Origin: Fodinibacter sp963763015
Lineage (GTDB): Bacteria; Actinomycetota; Actinomycetes; Actinomycetales; Dermatophilaceae
Reading direction: 5' to 3'
DNA: 64,000 bases
Assembly: GCA_963763015.1 (NCBI GenBank)
Contig: CAVXML010000007.1
Location: 496,001 to 560,000 of the forward strand
Shown piece after piece: positions 24,684-33,083 of this stretch. Every line of letters starts with the position of its first letter. Positions within the stretch are counted from its first letter, which is position 1. A program made the position numbers and the translations under genes. The notes under the pieces are model-generated. The model ran no database searches and was not told the origin of the DNA. It worked only from the letters and a program-made list of their open reading frames with translations.

Positions 24684-25616
24684 TCACTCGTCCCGAGCCA
24701 GCGGGGTGACTCCGGCGGTGACCGTGGTGCCGTCGGCGTCCAGGTGGGCCAGGGCGGTGGAGATGCCGTGGACGACCTCGCCGAGCATGGGCAACGTGAG
24801 GTGCCCCGCCCCGTGCAGCTTGACGTTGCGGGCGCCGAGGTCGGGGTGCCGCAGGGCGGCGTTGCGCTGGGGGTGGATCGCCCAGTCGGTGTCCGACCAG
24901 TACGAGATGAACCGGGTGCGGCATCCGCGCACCGGTCGGTCGAGCTCGCGCATGAGCCCGCTCCCGGGGCGCATCTGCTGCATCAGGGTGGTCGGTAGGG
25001 CGTACGCCGCGTAGCTGCCGCTGTGAGGGGTGCCGAGCGTGATGAGGGTGTGCACGCGGGCGTCGCCGCCGAGCCGGGTGACGTAGTACCGGGCGATCAG
25101 GCCGCCCAGACTGTGCCCGATGATGTGGATGCGCTCGAACCCGGTCTCCTCGACGATGCGCTCCACCTCCATGGACAGGCCCGCGGCCGCCGTGCGCACG
25201 TCGTTCGCGACGGTCAGGTAGTTCATGGCGAACACGTTGGAGAAGCCTCGCCGGGTCAGGCCGCGGCGCAGCAGGGTGAAGATCGAGCGGTTGCTGACGA
25301 TTCCGTGGACCAGGAGGATCGGCGTGCCGGCCGCCTCGAGGTTGGAGACGAGCAGTCCGCGCTGCACCGGGGGGAGGTGCTCCACGCGGTACGCCGGCCT
25401 CGTGCGGCGTTCGTGGCCGGTGATGAGGCCCAGGGGCCAGGTCGCGACATGGGCGGTCAGCCACACGGCCTCCACCGCGCCCCCCGCGAGCACCGCGGGG
25501 TCGAGCACGGCACCGGCCGACGAGACCGCCCGGTGCGCGCGGACGCCGACCGGGACCCGCGGCGGTGCGGCGTCCTCGGCGATCGGGGCGGCGGTCGGCC
25601 GCGTCAGTGACGCCAT
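24684..25616 (-). CDS. Alpha/beta hydrolase, PGAP1/lipase-like
   Basis: The 310-residue protein contains an oxyanion-loop segment PILLVHGIVSNRSIFTLL at about residues 100-117, the nucleophile elbow IIGHSLGGLIARYY, LITLGTPHSGS and a late His in GAGHLTLPMLGEV. These match triacylglycerol lipase/PGAP1-like esterases. A hydrophobic stretch around residues 45-65 (AGGAVEAVWLTAHVATWPLG) may attach it to the membrane. The ATG at 25616 is chosen as the first start before a coherent N-terminus; a TACAGT -10 lies at 25626-25631. The substrate is probably an acyl ester; nothing in the neighbourhood narrows it. Confidence 0.85.
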   Translation of the reverse strand: MASLTRPTAAPIAEDAAPPRVPVGVRAHRAVSSAGAVLDPAVLAGGAVEAVWLTAHVATWPLGLITGHERRTRPAYRVEHLPPVQRGLLVSNLEAAGTPILLVHGIVSNRSIFTLLRRGLTRRGFSNVFAMNYLTVANDVRTAAAGLSMEVERIVEETGFERIHIIGHSLGGLIARYYVTRLGGDARVHTLITLGTPHSGSYAAYALPTTLMQQMRPGSGLMRELDRPVRGCRTRFISYWSDTDWAIHPQRNAALRHPDLGARNVKLHGAGHLTLPMLGEVVHGISTALAHLDADGTTVTAGVTPLARDE

Positions 25617-25780
25617 GGCGGCATCACTGTACGGCCGGGCGGACCCCCTCGGGGGCCACACGCTGGAACAGCGGAACCGGTGCGCGAACAAGTCGGCCGG
25701 TGGCCGCACCGGCCGACCGCTCGGGGGTGGGATCCGCCCCCAGGGCGCCACTGGGGAGGCAGGCACTCCGCCGCCCCCGT

Positions 25781-25786
25781 TAGGCT
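25781..25786 (+). promoter_or_regulatory. -10 element (TAGGCT) of the sucCD operon
   Basis: TAGGCT fits TANNNT and lies about 42 bases before the sucC GTG, leaving room for the GAGGA ribosome site. No clear -35 hexamer is visible. Confidence 0.35.
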
Positions 25787-25828
25787 CCGCTGCGGACCAC
25801 CTTCCCGACAGTGAGGACGGATCGCCCC

Positions 25829-27007
25829 GTGGATCTCTTCGAGTACCAGGCCCGTGACATGTTCGAGAAGCACGGAGTCCCCGTGCTCGGCGGAGCCGTC
25901 GCCTCGACAGCGGAGGAGGCGCGCGCGGCGGCCGAGCGCATCGGCGCCGCGACCGGAGGGGTGACGGTGGTCAAGGCGCAGGTCAAGACCGGAGGGCGCG
26001 GCAAGGCCGGCGGCGTCAAGGTCGCCAGGAGCGCCGACGAGGCCGAGGAGGCCGCTCGCGCCATCCTCGGCATGGACATCAAGGGCCACACCGTGCACCT
26101 GGTGATGGTCGCGCAGGGGGCCCAGATCGACGAGGAGTACTACTTCTCGATCCTCCTGGACCGGGCGGCTCGCAGCTACCTCGCCATGTGCTCCACGGAG
26201 GGCGGCATGGACATCGAGCAGCTCGCCGTCGAGCGGCCCGAGGCGCTGGCGCGCGTCACCGTGGACCCGAACGTCGGCATCGACGACGCCAAGGCCCGCG
26301 AGATCGTGCAGGAGGCCGGCTTCGACGCAGAGACCGGCGCCCGGGTGGAGCCGGTCCTCAAGACCCTGTGGACCGTGTACCGCGACGAGGACGCCACGCT
26401 CGTCGAGGTGAACCCCCTGGTGAGAACGGCTGCCGGTGACATCGTGGCCCTGGACGGCAAGGTGTCGCTCGACGCGAACGCGTTCTTCCGCCACCCCGAC
26501 CACGCGGCACTCGAGGACACCAGCGAGACCGACCCGCTCGAGATGGCCGCCAGGGAGAAGGACCTCAACTACGTCAAGCTCGACGGCTCCGTCGGCATCA
26601 TCGGCAACGGCGCGGGGCTGGTCATGAGCACGCTCGACGTGGTCGCCTACGCCGGTGAGGAGTTCGGCGGCCAGAAGCCGGCGAACTTCCTCGACATCGG
26701 CGGTGGTGCCAGTGCCGAGGTGATGGCCGACGGCCTGCACATCATCCTGTCCGACCCCCAGGTCAAGAGCGTCTTCGTCAACGTCTTCGGCGGCATCACG
26801 GCCTGCGACGCCGTGGCCAACGGCATCGTCGGGGCGCTCGACGCCCTCGGCGACGAGGAGGACCGCCCGCTCGTCGTGCGCCTCGACGGCAACAACGTCG
26901 AGGAGGGGCGGCGCATCCTCGCCGAGCGCAACCACCCCCGGGTCATCATCGAGGAGACCATGGACGGCGCCGCCCGCCGGGCCGCCGAGCTGGCCGCCCA
27001 GAACTGA
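25829..27007 (+). CDS. sucC: Succinyl-CoA synthetase (ADP-forming) beta subunit
   Basis: SucC with SucD interconverts succinyl-CoA and succinate with substrate-level ATP or GTP formation in the TCA cycle. The 392-residue protein has the family start VDLFEYQARDMFEKHGVPVL, the ATP-grasp nucleotide region VVKAQVKTGGRGKAGGVKVA, the metal site region EVNPLVRTAAGDIVALDGKV and the CoA-side loop NFLDIGGGASAEVM. The GTG at 25829 gives the usual N-terminus and has GAGGA upstream. sucD follows after 38 bases, as in nearly all actinobacteria. Length and motifs are complete. Confidence 0.97.
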   Translation: MDLFEYQARDMFEKHGVPVLGGAVASTAEEARAAAERIGAATGGVTVVKAQVKTGGRGKAGGVKVARSADEAEEAARAILGMDIKGHTVHLVMVAQGAQIDEEYYFSILLDRAARSYLAMCSTEGGMDIEQLAVERPEALARVTVDPNVGIDDAKAREIVQEAGFDAETGARVEPVLKTLWTVYRDEDATLVEVNPLVRTAAGDIVALDGKVSLDANAFFRHPDHAALEDTSETDPLEMAAREKDLNYVKLDGSVGIIGNGAGLVMSTLDVVAYAGEEFGGQKPANFLDIGGGASAEVMADGLHIILSDPQVKSVFVNVFGGITACDAVANGIVGALDALGDEEDRPLVVRLDGNNVEEGRRILAERNHPRVIIEETMDGAARRAAELAAQN

Positions 27008-27045
27008 CCACCCGAGCGCGAGCAGAGAGAACACGAGAGACACCC

Positions 27046-27942
27046 ATGGCCATCTTCCTCACCGCAGACTCCAAGGTCATCGTCCAGGGCATGACGGGCT
27101 CCGAGGGCATGAAGCACACGCAGCGGATGCTGCGCTCCGGCACCTCCGTCGTCGGCGGGGTCAACCCGCGCAAGGCCGGCACCACCGTCGAGTTCGAGGG
27201 CGGGACCGTCGTCCCGGTGTTCGGGAGCGTCGCCGAGGCGGTGGAGGCGACCGGCGCCGACGTCACCGTCATCTTCGTGCCCGCACAGTTCACCAAGGCG
27301 GCGACCGTGGAGGCGATCGACGCCGGCATCCCCCTGGCCGTCGTGATCACCGAGGGGGTGGCCGTCAAGGACACCGCCGAGTTCTACAACTACGCCAAGG
27401 GCACGGGCACGACGCGGATCATCGGGCCGAACTGCCCGGGTCTGATCAGCCCCGGAGCGAGCAACGCCGGGATCATCCCGGCCAACATCTCGGGCCCCGG
27501 GCGCATCGGCCTGGTGTCCAAGTCGGGCACGCTGACCTACCAGATGATGTACGAGCTGCGGGACTTCGGGTTCTCCTCGGGCGTCGGGATCGGCGGCGAC
27601 CCGGTCATCGGCACGACCCACATCGACTGCCTCGAGGCATTCCAGAACGACCCCGACACCGACGCGATCGTCATGATCGGCGAGATCGGTGGCGACGCGG
27701 AGGAGCGCGCGGCGGCCTACATCAAGGAGCACGTCACCAAGCCGGTCGTCGGCTACGTCGCGGGCTTCACCGCCCCCGAGGGCAAGACCATGGGCCACGC
27801 CGGAGCCATCGTCTCCGGTTCCTCCGGTACCGCGCAGGCCAAGAAGGAGGCGCTCGAGGCTGCCGGTGTCAAGGTCGGCAGGACGCCCTCCGAGACCGCC
27901 GAGCTGATGCGCGGCATCATGCGGAACCTCGGCGGCGCCTGA
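27046..27942 (+). CDS. sucD: Succinyl-CoA synthetase alpha subunit
   Basis: The 298-residue SucD has the CoA-binding Rossmann domain (GMTGSEGMKHTQRML, GGVNPRKAGT), the FVPAQFTKAATVEAIDAGIP segment, GPNCPGLISPG, and the phospho-histidine loop GKTMGHAGAIVSGSSGTAQ. It carries the phosphorylated His during catalysis and pairs with SucC. The start follows an AGAGA-rich ribosome site. The hairpin element at 27978-28060 sits just after the stop and probably limits read-through into the membrane-protein gene. Confidence 0.98.
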   Translation: MAIFLTADSKVIVQGMTGSEGMKHTQRMLRSGTSVVGGVNPRKAGTTVEFEGGTVVPVFGSVAEAVEATGADVTVIFVPAQFTKAATVEAIDAGIPLAVVITEGVAVKDTAEFYNYAKGTGTTRIIGPNCPGLISPGASNAGIIPANISGPGRIGLVSKSGTLTYQMMYELRDFGFSSGVGIGGDPVIGTTHIDCLEAFQNDPDTDAIVMIGEIGGDAEERAAAYIKEHVTKPVVGYVAGFTAPEGKTMGHAGAIVSGSSGTAQAKKEALEAAGVKVGRTPSETAELMRGIMRNLGGA

Positions 27943-27977
27943 CCAACCCCGCCCTCCCCCCGCCCTCCCGCCCCGTT

Positions 27978-28060
27978 CTCCCCGACTTCGTCTGTCGCAG
28001 TGCCGCCGACGCGCCGTCCAACGGCGCGTCGGCGGCACGCTGACAGACGAAGTCGGGGAG
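27978..28060. repeat. Dispersed hairpin element, copy 2 (constant 19-bp arms, 45-base core)
   Basis: CTCCCCGACTTCGTCTGTC (27978-27996) and its exact reverse complement (28042-28060) enclose a 45-base core that is itself an almost perfect stem (GTGCCGCCGACGCGCCGT against its complement). The arms are identical to copy 1 at 8274-8358 while the cores differ but pair within themselves. Here it lies between two genes on the same strand. Confidence 0.85.
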
Positions 28061-28079
28061 CTCGCGCACACTGGTCGCG

Positions 28080-29363
28080 ATGACTGTCATCGACCGCTTC
28101 CGCGCCGCCCGCTCCGGGGGTGACGAGCCCGGTGCACGCGGGCCCGAGCAGTCGGGTGTGCCGTCCGACCCCGGCGAGTCCGGCGACCGGCCGGGGGGCA
28201 TCTGGCGCCGAGGGGCGCTCACCGGGGTGGTGACCGGGCTTGCGTCGCTCCTCGTCGTCCTCGTCCCCACGGTGATCGCCTGGCTCGTCGAACCCCTGGC
28301 CACCGGAACGCTCTGGGATGCCGTCGCCACCGCTGCGGCGCTGTGGTTGCTCACGTCCGGCGCTCACCTGACCGCGGGCGCGGCGACGCTGTCGCTCATT
28401 CCATTGCTGGGCCTGGCCCTGGTCGTCGTCGTGGCCCGCCTCGGTGCGCGCGAGGCCGTGGTCGACGTCTCCACCGACGGCCCGCACTGGCGTGGCCTGC
28501 TGCCCGCGCCTCTCGCGTCGGCATTGGCCTCGTGGTGGTGTGGGTACGCCGTCGTCGTCGCCGGCGCGGTCGCGCTCACCGCCGCGGGGCCGTTCCAGGT
28601 GGGGGTCGCCTCGCTGCTGGTCCCCGTCGTCCTGGTGCCGGCTGCCGGCGTCGCCCTGACCTTGCGCGCGGTTGCGATCGACGATCCGGAGGTGCTCGGC
28701 GCCCGGTTCGACGCGGCGCGCCTGCCTGACGCCCTGCGACGTGGACTGCGCCCGGGCCTCTGGGGGGCCGCCGTGCTGCTCGGAGCCGGCCTGGCCGTGG
28801 TCGCTGGTGTCGTCGTGCTCTCGTGGAGCGAGGTCTCCACCATCTCGGACCAGGTGGGGGCCACGGGGTTCGGGGGTCTCCTGCTGCTGCTCGCGCAGGT
28901 GCTCGGCCTGCCGAACCTGGCGCTGTGGGCGGTGTCGTTCGCCGCCGGCCCGGGGTTCCAGGTCGTCGAGGGCAGCGCCGTCACGTGGTCGGGCGCCGAG
29001 AGCGGTCTGCTCCCGATGGTGCCGGTCCTCGCCGCACTGCCCCAGCCCGGCGGCTTCCCGTGGTTCACGCCGCTGTCGGCGCTCGGCGTCATGATGGTGG
29101 GTGGCTTGGTGGCGCGCCGGGCGCTGGGTGAGGTGGCCCGGCTGTCTCGCGTCCGCACCAAGCTCGGGGTCGCGGGGGCCGCGTGCCTCACGACCGCGCT
29201 CGCGCTGGCGGCGCTCGACCTCCTCGCCGGCGGGTCCGTCGGCCAGTTCCGGCTCTCCTCGGTCGGTGCGCCGGCCGGGTGGCTCCTCGTGGCACTGCTG
29301 CTCGAGCTCCTCGCGGGCGCGGTCGTCGTCGTCGTGCGCGATGCCTGGCGGCTGCGCCGGTGA
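28080..29363 (+). CDS. DUF6350 / PerM-like integral membrane protein
   Basis: The 427-residue protein has a soluble, Gly/Pro-rich first 40 residues and then about ten hydrophobic helices with only short loops. Its place between sucD and purN is the conserved place of the DUF6350/PerM family of actinobacteria; PerM of Mycobacterium is linked to cell division under stress. No catalytic motif is visible. A CACACT element seven bases before the ATG may be its -10. The stop overlaps the purN GTG (GTGA), so purN is translationally coupled to it. Confidence 0.8.
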   Translation: MTVIDRFRAARSGGDEPGARGPEQSGVPSDPGESGDRPGGIWRRGALTGVVTGLASLLVVLVPTVIAWLVEPLATGTLWDAVATAAALWLLTSGAHLTAGAATLSLIPLLGLALVVVVARLGAREAVVDVSTDGPHWRGLLPAPLASALASWWCGYAVVVAGAVALTAAGPFQVGVASLLVPVVLVPAAGVALTLRAVAIDDPEVLGARFDAARLPDALRRGLRPGLWGAAVLLGAGLAVVAGVVVLSWSEVSTISDQVGATGFGGLLLLLAQVLGLPNLALWAVSFAAGPGFQVVEGSAVTWSGAESGLLPMVPVLAALPQPGGFPWFTPLSALGVMMVGGLVARRALGEVARLSRVRTKLGVAGAACLTTALALAALDLLAGGSVGQFRLSSVGAPAGWLLVALLLELLAGAVVVVVRDAWRLRR

Positions 29364-29974
29364 GCCCCTCCACGTCCGTCGACCGCGACCGGGCGCCACT
29401 GGGCCTCGTGGTCCTCGTCTCGGGGTCCGGCACCCTCCTGCAGGCCCTTCTCGACGCCTCCGCCGCGCCGGGGGCACCGTTCCGGGTGCTCGGCGCGGGC
29501 GCCGACCGCGACGGTACGGGCGGACTGCAGCGGGCCGAGCGCCACGGCATCCCCACGTTCGTCTGCCGGGTGCAGGACTACGTCACCCGAGTCGACTGGG
29601 ACCTCGACCTCGAGCGACAGGTCGCCGCATCGGGGCCCGACCTCGTGGTGTCGGCGGGCTTCATGAAAGTTCTCGGCCCCGCGGTGCTCGCCGCCCACCG
29701 CGTCGTCAACACCCACCCCGCCCTCCTGCCGAGCTTTCCCGGGTCGCACGGCGTGCGTGACGCGCTCGCGCACGGTGTCCGCGTGACCGGGTGCACGTGC
29801 CACTGGGTCGACGCCGAAGTCGACACCGGGGTGATCATCGACCAGCGTGCGGTGCCGGTCGAGACGGGGGACACGGTCGAGACCCTCCACGAGCGGATCA
29901 AGGTCGTCGAGCGGCAGATGCTCGTCGACGTCGTCGTGGGTCTCGCGGCGGACCGTTCCTGGCAGCACGGCTGA
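29360..29974 (+). CDS. purN: Phosphoribosylglycinamide formyltransferase
   Basis: PurN transfers a formyl group from 10-formyl-THF to GAR in purine synthesis. The 204-residue protein shows VVLVSGSGTLLQALLDAS (phosphate loop), the catalytic triad region with VVNTHPALLPSFPGSHGVRD, GCTCHWVDAEVDTGVIIDQ (catalytic Asp) and QRAVPVETGDTVETLHERI. The GTG at 29360 overlaps the upstream stop. In related genomes purH usually follows at once; here purH is about 15.2 kb away at 45187, beyond a block of unrelated genes. The enzyme itself looks intact. Confidence 0.96.
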   Translation: MSPSTSVDRDRAPLGLVVLVSGSGTLLQALLDASAAPGAPFRVLGAGADRDGTGGLQRAERHGIPTFVCRVQDYVTRVDWDLDLERQVAASGPDLVVSAGFMKVLGPAVLAAHRVVNTHPALLPSFPGSHGVRDALAHGVRVTGCTCHWVDAEVDTGVIIDQRAVPVETGDTVETLHERIKVVERQMLVDVVVGLAADRSWQHG

Positions 29975-30024
29975 GGCCAGCCGTGCCGGTCACGCCACCG
30001 GACGCCGGACCCCGATGGCCCCCG

Positions 30025-30846
30025 TCACGCGTGGCCCCGGTCATCCGCTCGCGCCAGGGGCGTGGCGCCCACCTCAGCGAGCACGAGGTGCTCCACGGCA
30101 TCCTCGAGCAGCGCGCGGGCCCGGGCGTTGATGCCGGCGTCGGTGATGAGGGTGTCGACGTCGTCGAGCTGCATGAAGGTGGAGAGCCCGACGATGCCGA
30201 CCTTGGTGTGGTCGGCGAGCACGCACACCGAGCGGCTGGCCCGGACCAGGGCTCGGTTGGTCTCCGCCTCGACGAGGTTGGGAGTGGTCAGGCCTGCCGT
30301 GCCGTCGATGCCGTGCGCCCCGAGGAAGAGCCGGTCGACGTGCAGCCCTTCGAGGGCGGTGACGGCGACGGGGCCGACCAGGGCGTCGGACGGGGTGCGC
30401 ACCCCACCGGTCAGCACCACGACGTGACCTTGGGGGGCCGCCTCGTGCAGGAGCTGTGCGACCGGCACCGAGTTGGTCACCACCGTGAGGTTGGGGACGG
30501 TGCGCAGGGCGCGCGCCAGCTCGTAGGTCGTCGTGCCCGCCGAGATCCCGATGGTCGCCCCGGGCTCGACGAGCCGGGCGGCGGCAGCCGCGATGGCGCG
30601 CTTCTCGGCGGTCATGAGCGCCGACTTCGCCGAGAAGCCCGGCTCGTCGGCTGCCCGCGGCACGAGGGCCAGGGCCCCCCCGTGGACCCGTTCGAGCAGT
30701 CCCTCGCCGTCGAGCCGCTCGATGTCCCGGCGCACCGTCATGTCGGAGACGCCGAGCTGCTCGACGAGCTCGGAGACGCGGGCGGCCCCGGACTCCTCGA
30801 CGATGGCGAGGATGGCCGCCCGGCGCTGGCTGGCCAGCACCGTCAC
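30025..30846 (-). CDS. DeoR family transcriptional regulator of the galactoside cluster
   Basis: The 273-residue protein has the DeoR N-terminal winged helix (QRRAAILAIVEESGAARVSE, GVSDMTVRRDIERLDGEGLL, ERVHGGALA) and the C-terminal sugar-phosphate sensor domain with GISAGTTTYELARAL and FLGAHGIDGTAGLTTPNL. DeoR proteins repress sugar-use operons and respond to phosphorylated sugars. The GTG overlaps the stop of the beta-galactosidase gene, so it is co-transcribed and probably autoregulated. TGTTGA/TCAACA boxes upstream of the beta-galactosidase are its likely operators (inference). Confidence 0.9.
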   Translation of the reverse strand: MTVLASQRRAAILAIVEESGAARVSELVEQLGVSDMTVRRDIERLDGEGLLERVHGGALALVPRAADEPGFSAKSALMTAEKRAIAAAAARLVEPGATIGISAGTTTYELARALRTVPNLTVVTNSVPVAQLLHEAAPQGHVVVLTGGVRTPSDALVGPVAVTALEGLHVDRLFLGAHGIDGTAGLTTPNLVEAETNRALVRASRSVCVLADHTKVGIVGLSTFMQLDDVDTLITDAGINARARALLEDAVEHLVLAEVGATPLARADDRGHA

Positions 30847-32831
30847 CCCTCCCGCACGACGGCGGTGCCGCCCCCGGCCACGCGCAGCCTCGGCCCGACC
30901 GGACGGTCCGCCACCAGGTCGTGCCCGGCAGTCGCGACCTCACACTCCTCGCCCGTGTGGTTGAGCAGGAAGAGCCACGACCGGTCGCCCGAGCGTCGGC
31001 GCACCACCTCCACCCCGCGAGGCGCCTCCGCCACCCTGGCCACTCCGGCGGTGGCGGTCACCTCGGCGAGCAGCCCGGCGAGCGCCTCGTCGTCCGGCAG
31101 CGTCCCGAGGTACCAGGCGGACCCGTTCCCGACGCTGCGCCTGGTGACCGCCGGGCGCCCGGCGAGCGGGCCGCTGGCATACGTCTGGAGCACCTCGGCA
31201 CCGGCGACCCGGGCGTCCTCGCTCCACTGCGACCCGGTGCCGCCGCCGGAGAGGGCCACCGTGTCGCCGGGACGCAGGGGGAAGAACTCCTCGACGCGGA
31301 CGCCGAGGAGCTCCCGGAAGGCGCCGGGGTACCCGCCGAGACGGACATGGTCGTCGGGGTCGCTGATACCGGAGAAGTAGGTCACGACGACGTGGGCCCC
31401 GGCCTCGGCAGCCGCGTGAACGGCCGCTGCGGACGCGTCGGAGACGAGGTAGAGCGTGGGGACGACGACGACCCGGTACGACGAGAGGTCGGACTCGGGG
31501 TGCACGACGTCGCAGGTGATGCCGGCGTCGCGCAGGATCCGGTGCACGGTGTGCCCGGCCGTCACGTAGTCGATCGCACTGGACGGCATGCACGGGCCGG
31601 ACACCGCCCAGAGCGACTCGTAGTCCCAGAGGATGGCGACCTCGGCCTCCACCCGGGAGCCGCGCAGCTCGCCGAGCCGCTCGGCGAGGGCGCCCAGCTC
31701 GCACACCTCGCGGAACCGGTCGCTGTCCTCACCCGCGTGGGGCACCAGGGCCGAGTGGAACTTCTCCGAGCCGACCCGGGACTGGCGCCACTGGAAGAAG
31801 CCGAGGTCGTCGGCGCCCCGGGCGACATGGGTCAAGGAGTCCCGGATCGTCTGCCCTGGGTCCTTGGCGGGGTTGACGGGCTGCCAGTTCACCGCGCTCG
31901 TCGAGTGCTCCATGAGCATCCAGGGAGAACCACCGGCGAGCCCGCGGGTGAGGTCGCCGTGGAACGACATCTCGGCGCGCGGGTGCGGCAGCGAGTCGAC
32001 GAGGTAGTGGTCGGTGCTCACGACGTCCTGGTGGGGCGCCCAGTCGTGGTAGTCGAGCATCCGGAAGGTGCTCAGGGTCATGAAGTTGGTCGTGATCGGC
32101 ACACCGGTGGAGTGGCGGCGGATCACCTCGCACTCGGCGAGGTAGAAGTCGAGCAGCGTGTCCGACCCGAACCGGTGGTAGTCCAGGACGTGGGTGGGGT
32201 TGTTGAAGGACGTCGTGTGCCGTGGGGGCAGGACGTCGTCCCAGGCGGTGTAGCGCTGGCTCCAGAAGGCGGTGCCCCAGGCCTCGTTCAGCCGGTCGAG
32301 GGTGCCATGGCGCCGCTCCAGCCACAGGCGGAACGCGACGGCGCAGGAGTCGCAGTAGCAGGGCAGGTTGTGGCAGGCGTACTCGTTCGAGACGTGCCAC
32401 ATCGCGAGGGCCGGGTGGTCGTGGTAGCGCGCGGCGACGCGCTGGGTCAGACCGAGGGCGAGGTCGCGGTAGAGCCGCGACGACGGGCACCACGCCTGGC
32501 GGCTGCCCGGCCACATCGTGTGTCCGTTGCGGTCGACCGGGAGGATCTCCGGGTAGGCCGAGGAGAGCCACGGCGGGGGAGTCGCCGTCGCGGTGGCCAG
32601 GTCGACGGCGATGCCGTTCGCGTGCAGGAGGTCCATGACCTCGTCGAGCCACTCGAAGGTGTACTCGCCCTTGGTGGGCTCCAGCCACGACCACGAGAAG
32701 ACCCCGAGCGTGACGAAGCTGACCCCGGCCTCACGCATGAGGCGCATGTCCTCGTCCCACACCTCGCGAGGCCACTGCTCGGGGTTGTAGTCGCCACCGA
32801 AGGCGACCCGGTCGCTGGGCCAGGAACGCAT
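30843..32831 (-). CDS. GH42 beta-galactosidase
   Basis: The 662-residue protein has the GH42 domain order: catalytic TIM barrel, trimerisation domain and small beta C-terminal domain. FGGDYNPEQWP opens the barrel; the acid/base Glu150 is in MWHVSNEYACHN and the nucleophile Glu308 in WMLMEHSTSAVNW. Four cysteines match the GH42 zinc site (Cys115, Cys158, Cys160, Cys163). It hydrolyses beta-galactosides, and the lack of a signal peptide puts it in the cytoplasm, acting on imported oligosaccharides. It is divergent from the transporter operon and overlaps the DeoR gene. The start at 32831 follows the family N-terminus MRSWPSDRVAFGGDYN. Confidence 0.94.
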   Translation of the reverse strand: MRSWPSDRVAFGGDYNPEQWPREVWDEDMRLMREAGVSFVTLGVFSWSWLEPTKGEYTFEWLDEVMDLLHANGIAVDLATATATPPPWLSSAYPEILPVDRNGHTMWPGSRQAWCPSSRLYRDLALGLTQRVAARYHDHPALAMWHVSNEYACHNLPCYCDSCAVAFRLWLERRHGTLDRLNEAWGTAFWSQRYTAWDDVLPPRHTTSFNNPTHVLDYHRFGSDTLLDFYLAECEVIRRHSTGVPITTNFMTLSTFRMLDYHDWAPHQDVVSTDHYLVDSLPHPRAEMSFHGDLTRGLAGGSPWMLMEHSTSAVNWQPVNPAKDPGQTIRDSLTHVARGADDLGFFQWRQSRVGSEKFHSALVPHAGEDSDRFREVCELGALAERLGELRGSRVEAEVAILWDYESLWAVSGPCMPSSAIDYVTAGHTVHRILRDAGITCDVVHPESDLSSYRVVVVPTLYLVSDASAAAVHAAAEAGAHVVVTYFSGISDPDDHVRLGGYPGAFRELLGVRVEEFFPLRPGDTVALSGGGTGSQWSEDARVAGAEVLQTYASGPLAGRPAVTRRSVGNGSAWYLGTLPDDEALAGLLAEVTATAGVARVAEAPRGVEVVRRRSGDRSWLFLLNHTGEECEVATAGHDLVADRPVGPRLRVAGGGTAVVREG

Positions 32832-32841
32832 GGGGTCAGTC

Positions 32842-32889
32842 TGTTGACCTCGTCGAGACGGTGTCAACACTTTCCAACACAAATCAACA
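32842..32889. promoter_or_regulatory. Operator-like cluster of TGTTGA / TCAACA boxes
   Basis: TGTTGA (32842), TCAACA (32864), CCAACAC (32874) and TCAACA (32884) lie just upstream of the beta-galactosidase start and between the two divergent transcription units. Arrays of such hexamers are typical DeoR-family sites. The match to this DeoR protein is inferred. Confidence 0.45.
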
Positions 32890-32991
32890 GCGATGTCCGC
32901 CCGCGATCTGGCGGCGCTCGGCCGCTCCGCGGTGACCCTGAGACCGCGAATGCGCGATGGTGACAATCCTGTCTCACCTTCGACGCACTGC

Positions 32992-33020
32992 TTGACAGGG
33001 CTGGGCCCCACCGACAGACT
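32992..33020 (+). promoter_or_regulatory. Promoter of the galactoside transporter operon
   Basis: TTGACA (32992-32997) is separated by 17 bases from CAGACT (33015-33020), a fair -10. It would drive the substrate-binding protein gene and those behind it. Confidence 0.45.
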
Positions 33021-33035
33021 CCCCCTACCAGTGTG

Positions 33036-33062
33036 TGTTTCTGATCGAATGTGTCAGGAACA
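33036..33062 (+). promoter_or_regulatory. Inverted-repeat operator between promoter and first gene
   Basis: TGTTTCTGA (33036-33044) and TCAGGAACA (33054-33062) form an inverted repeat with one mismatch and a 9-base spacer, placed between the -10 and the AAGGAG ribosome site. A repressor bound here would block the transporter operon. The regulator is not identified. Confidence 0.4.
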
Positions 33063-33083
33063 GGACGTCAAAGGAGACCGCCC

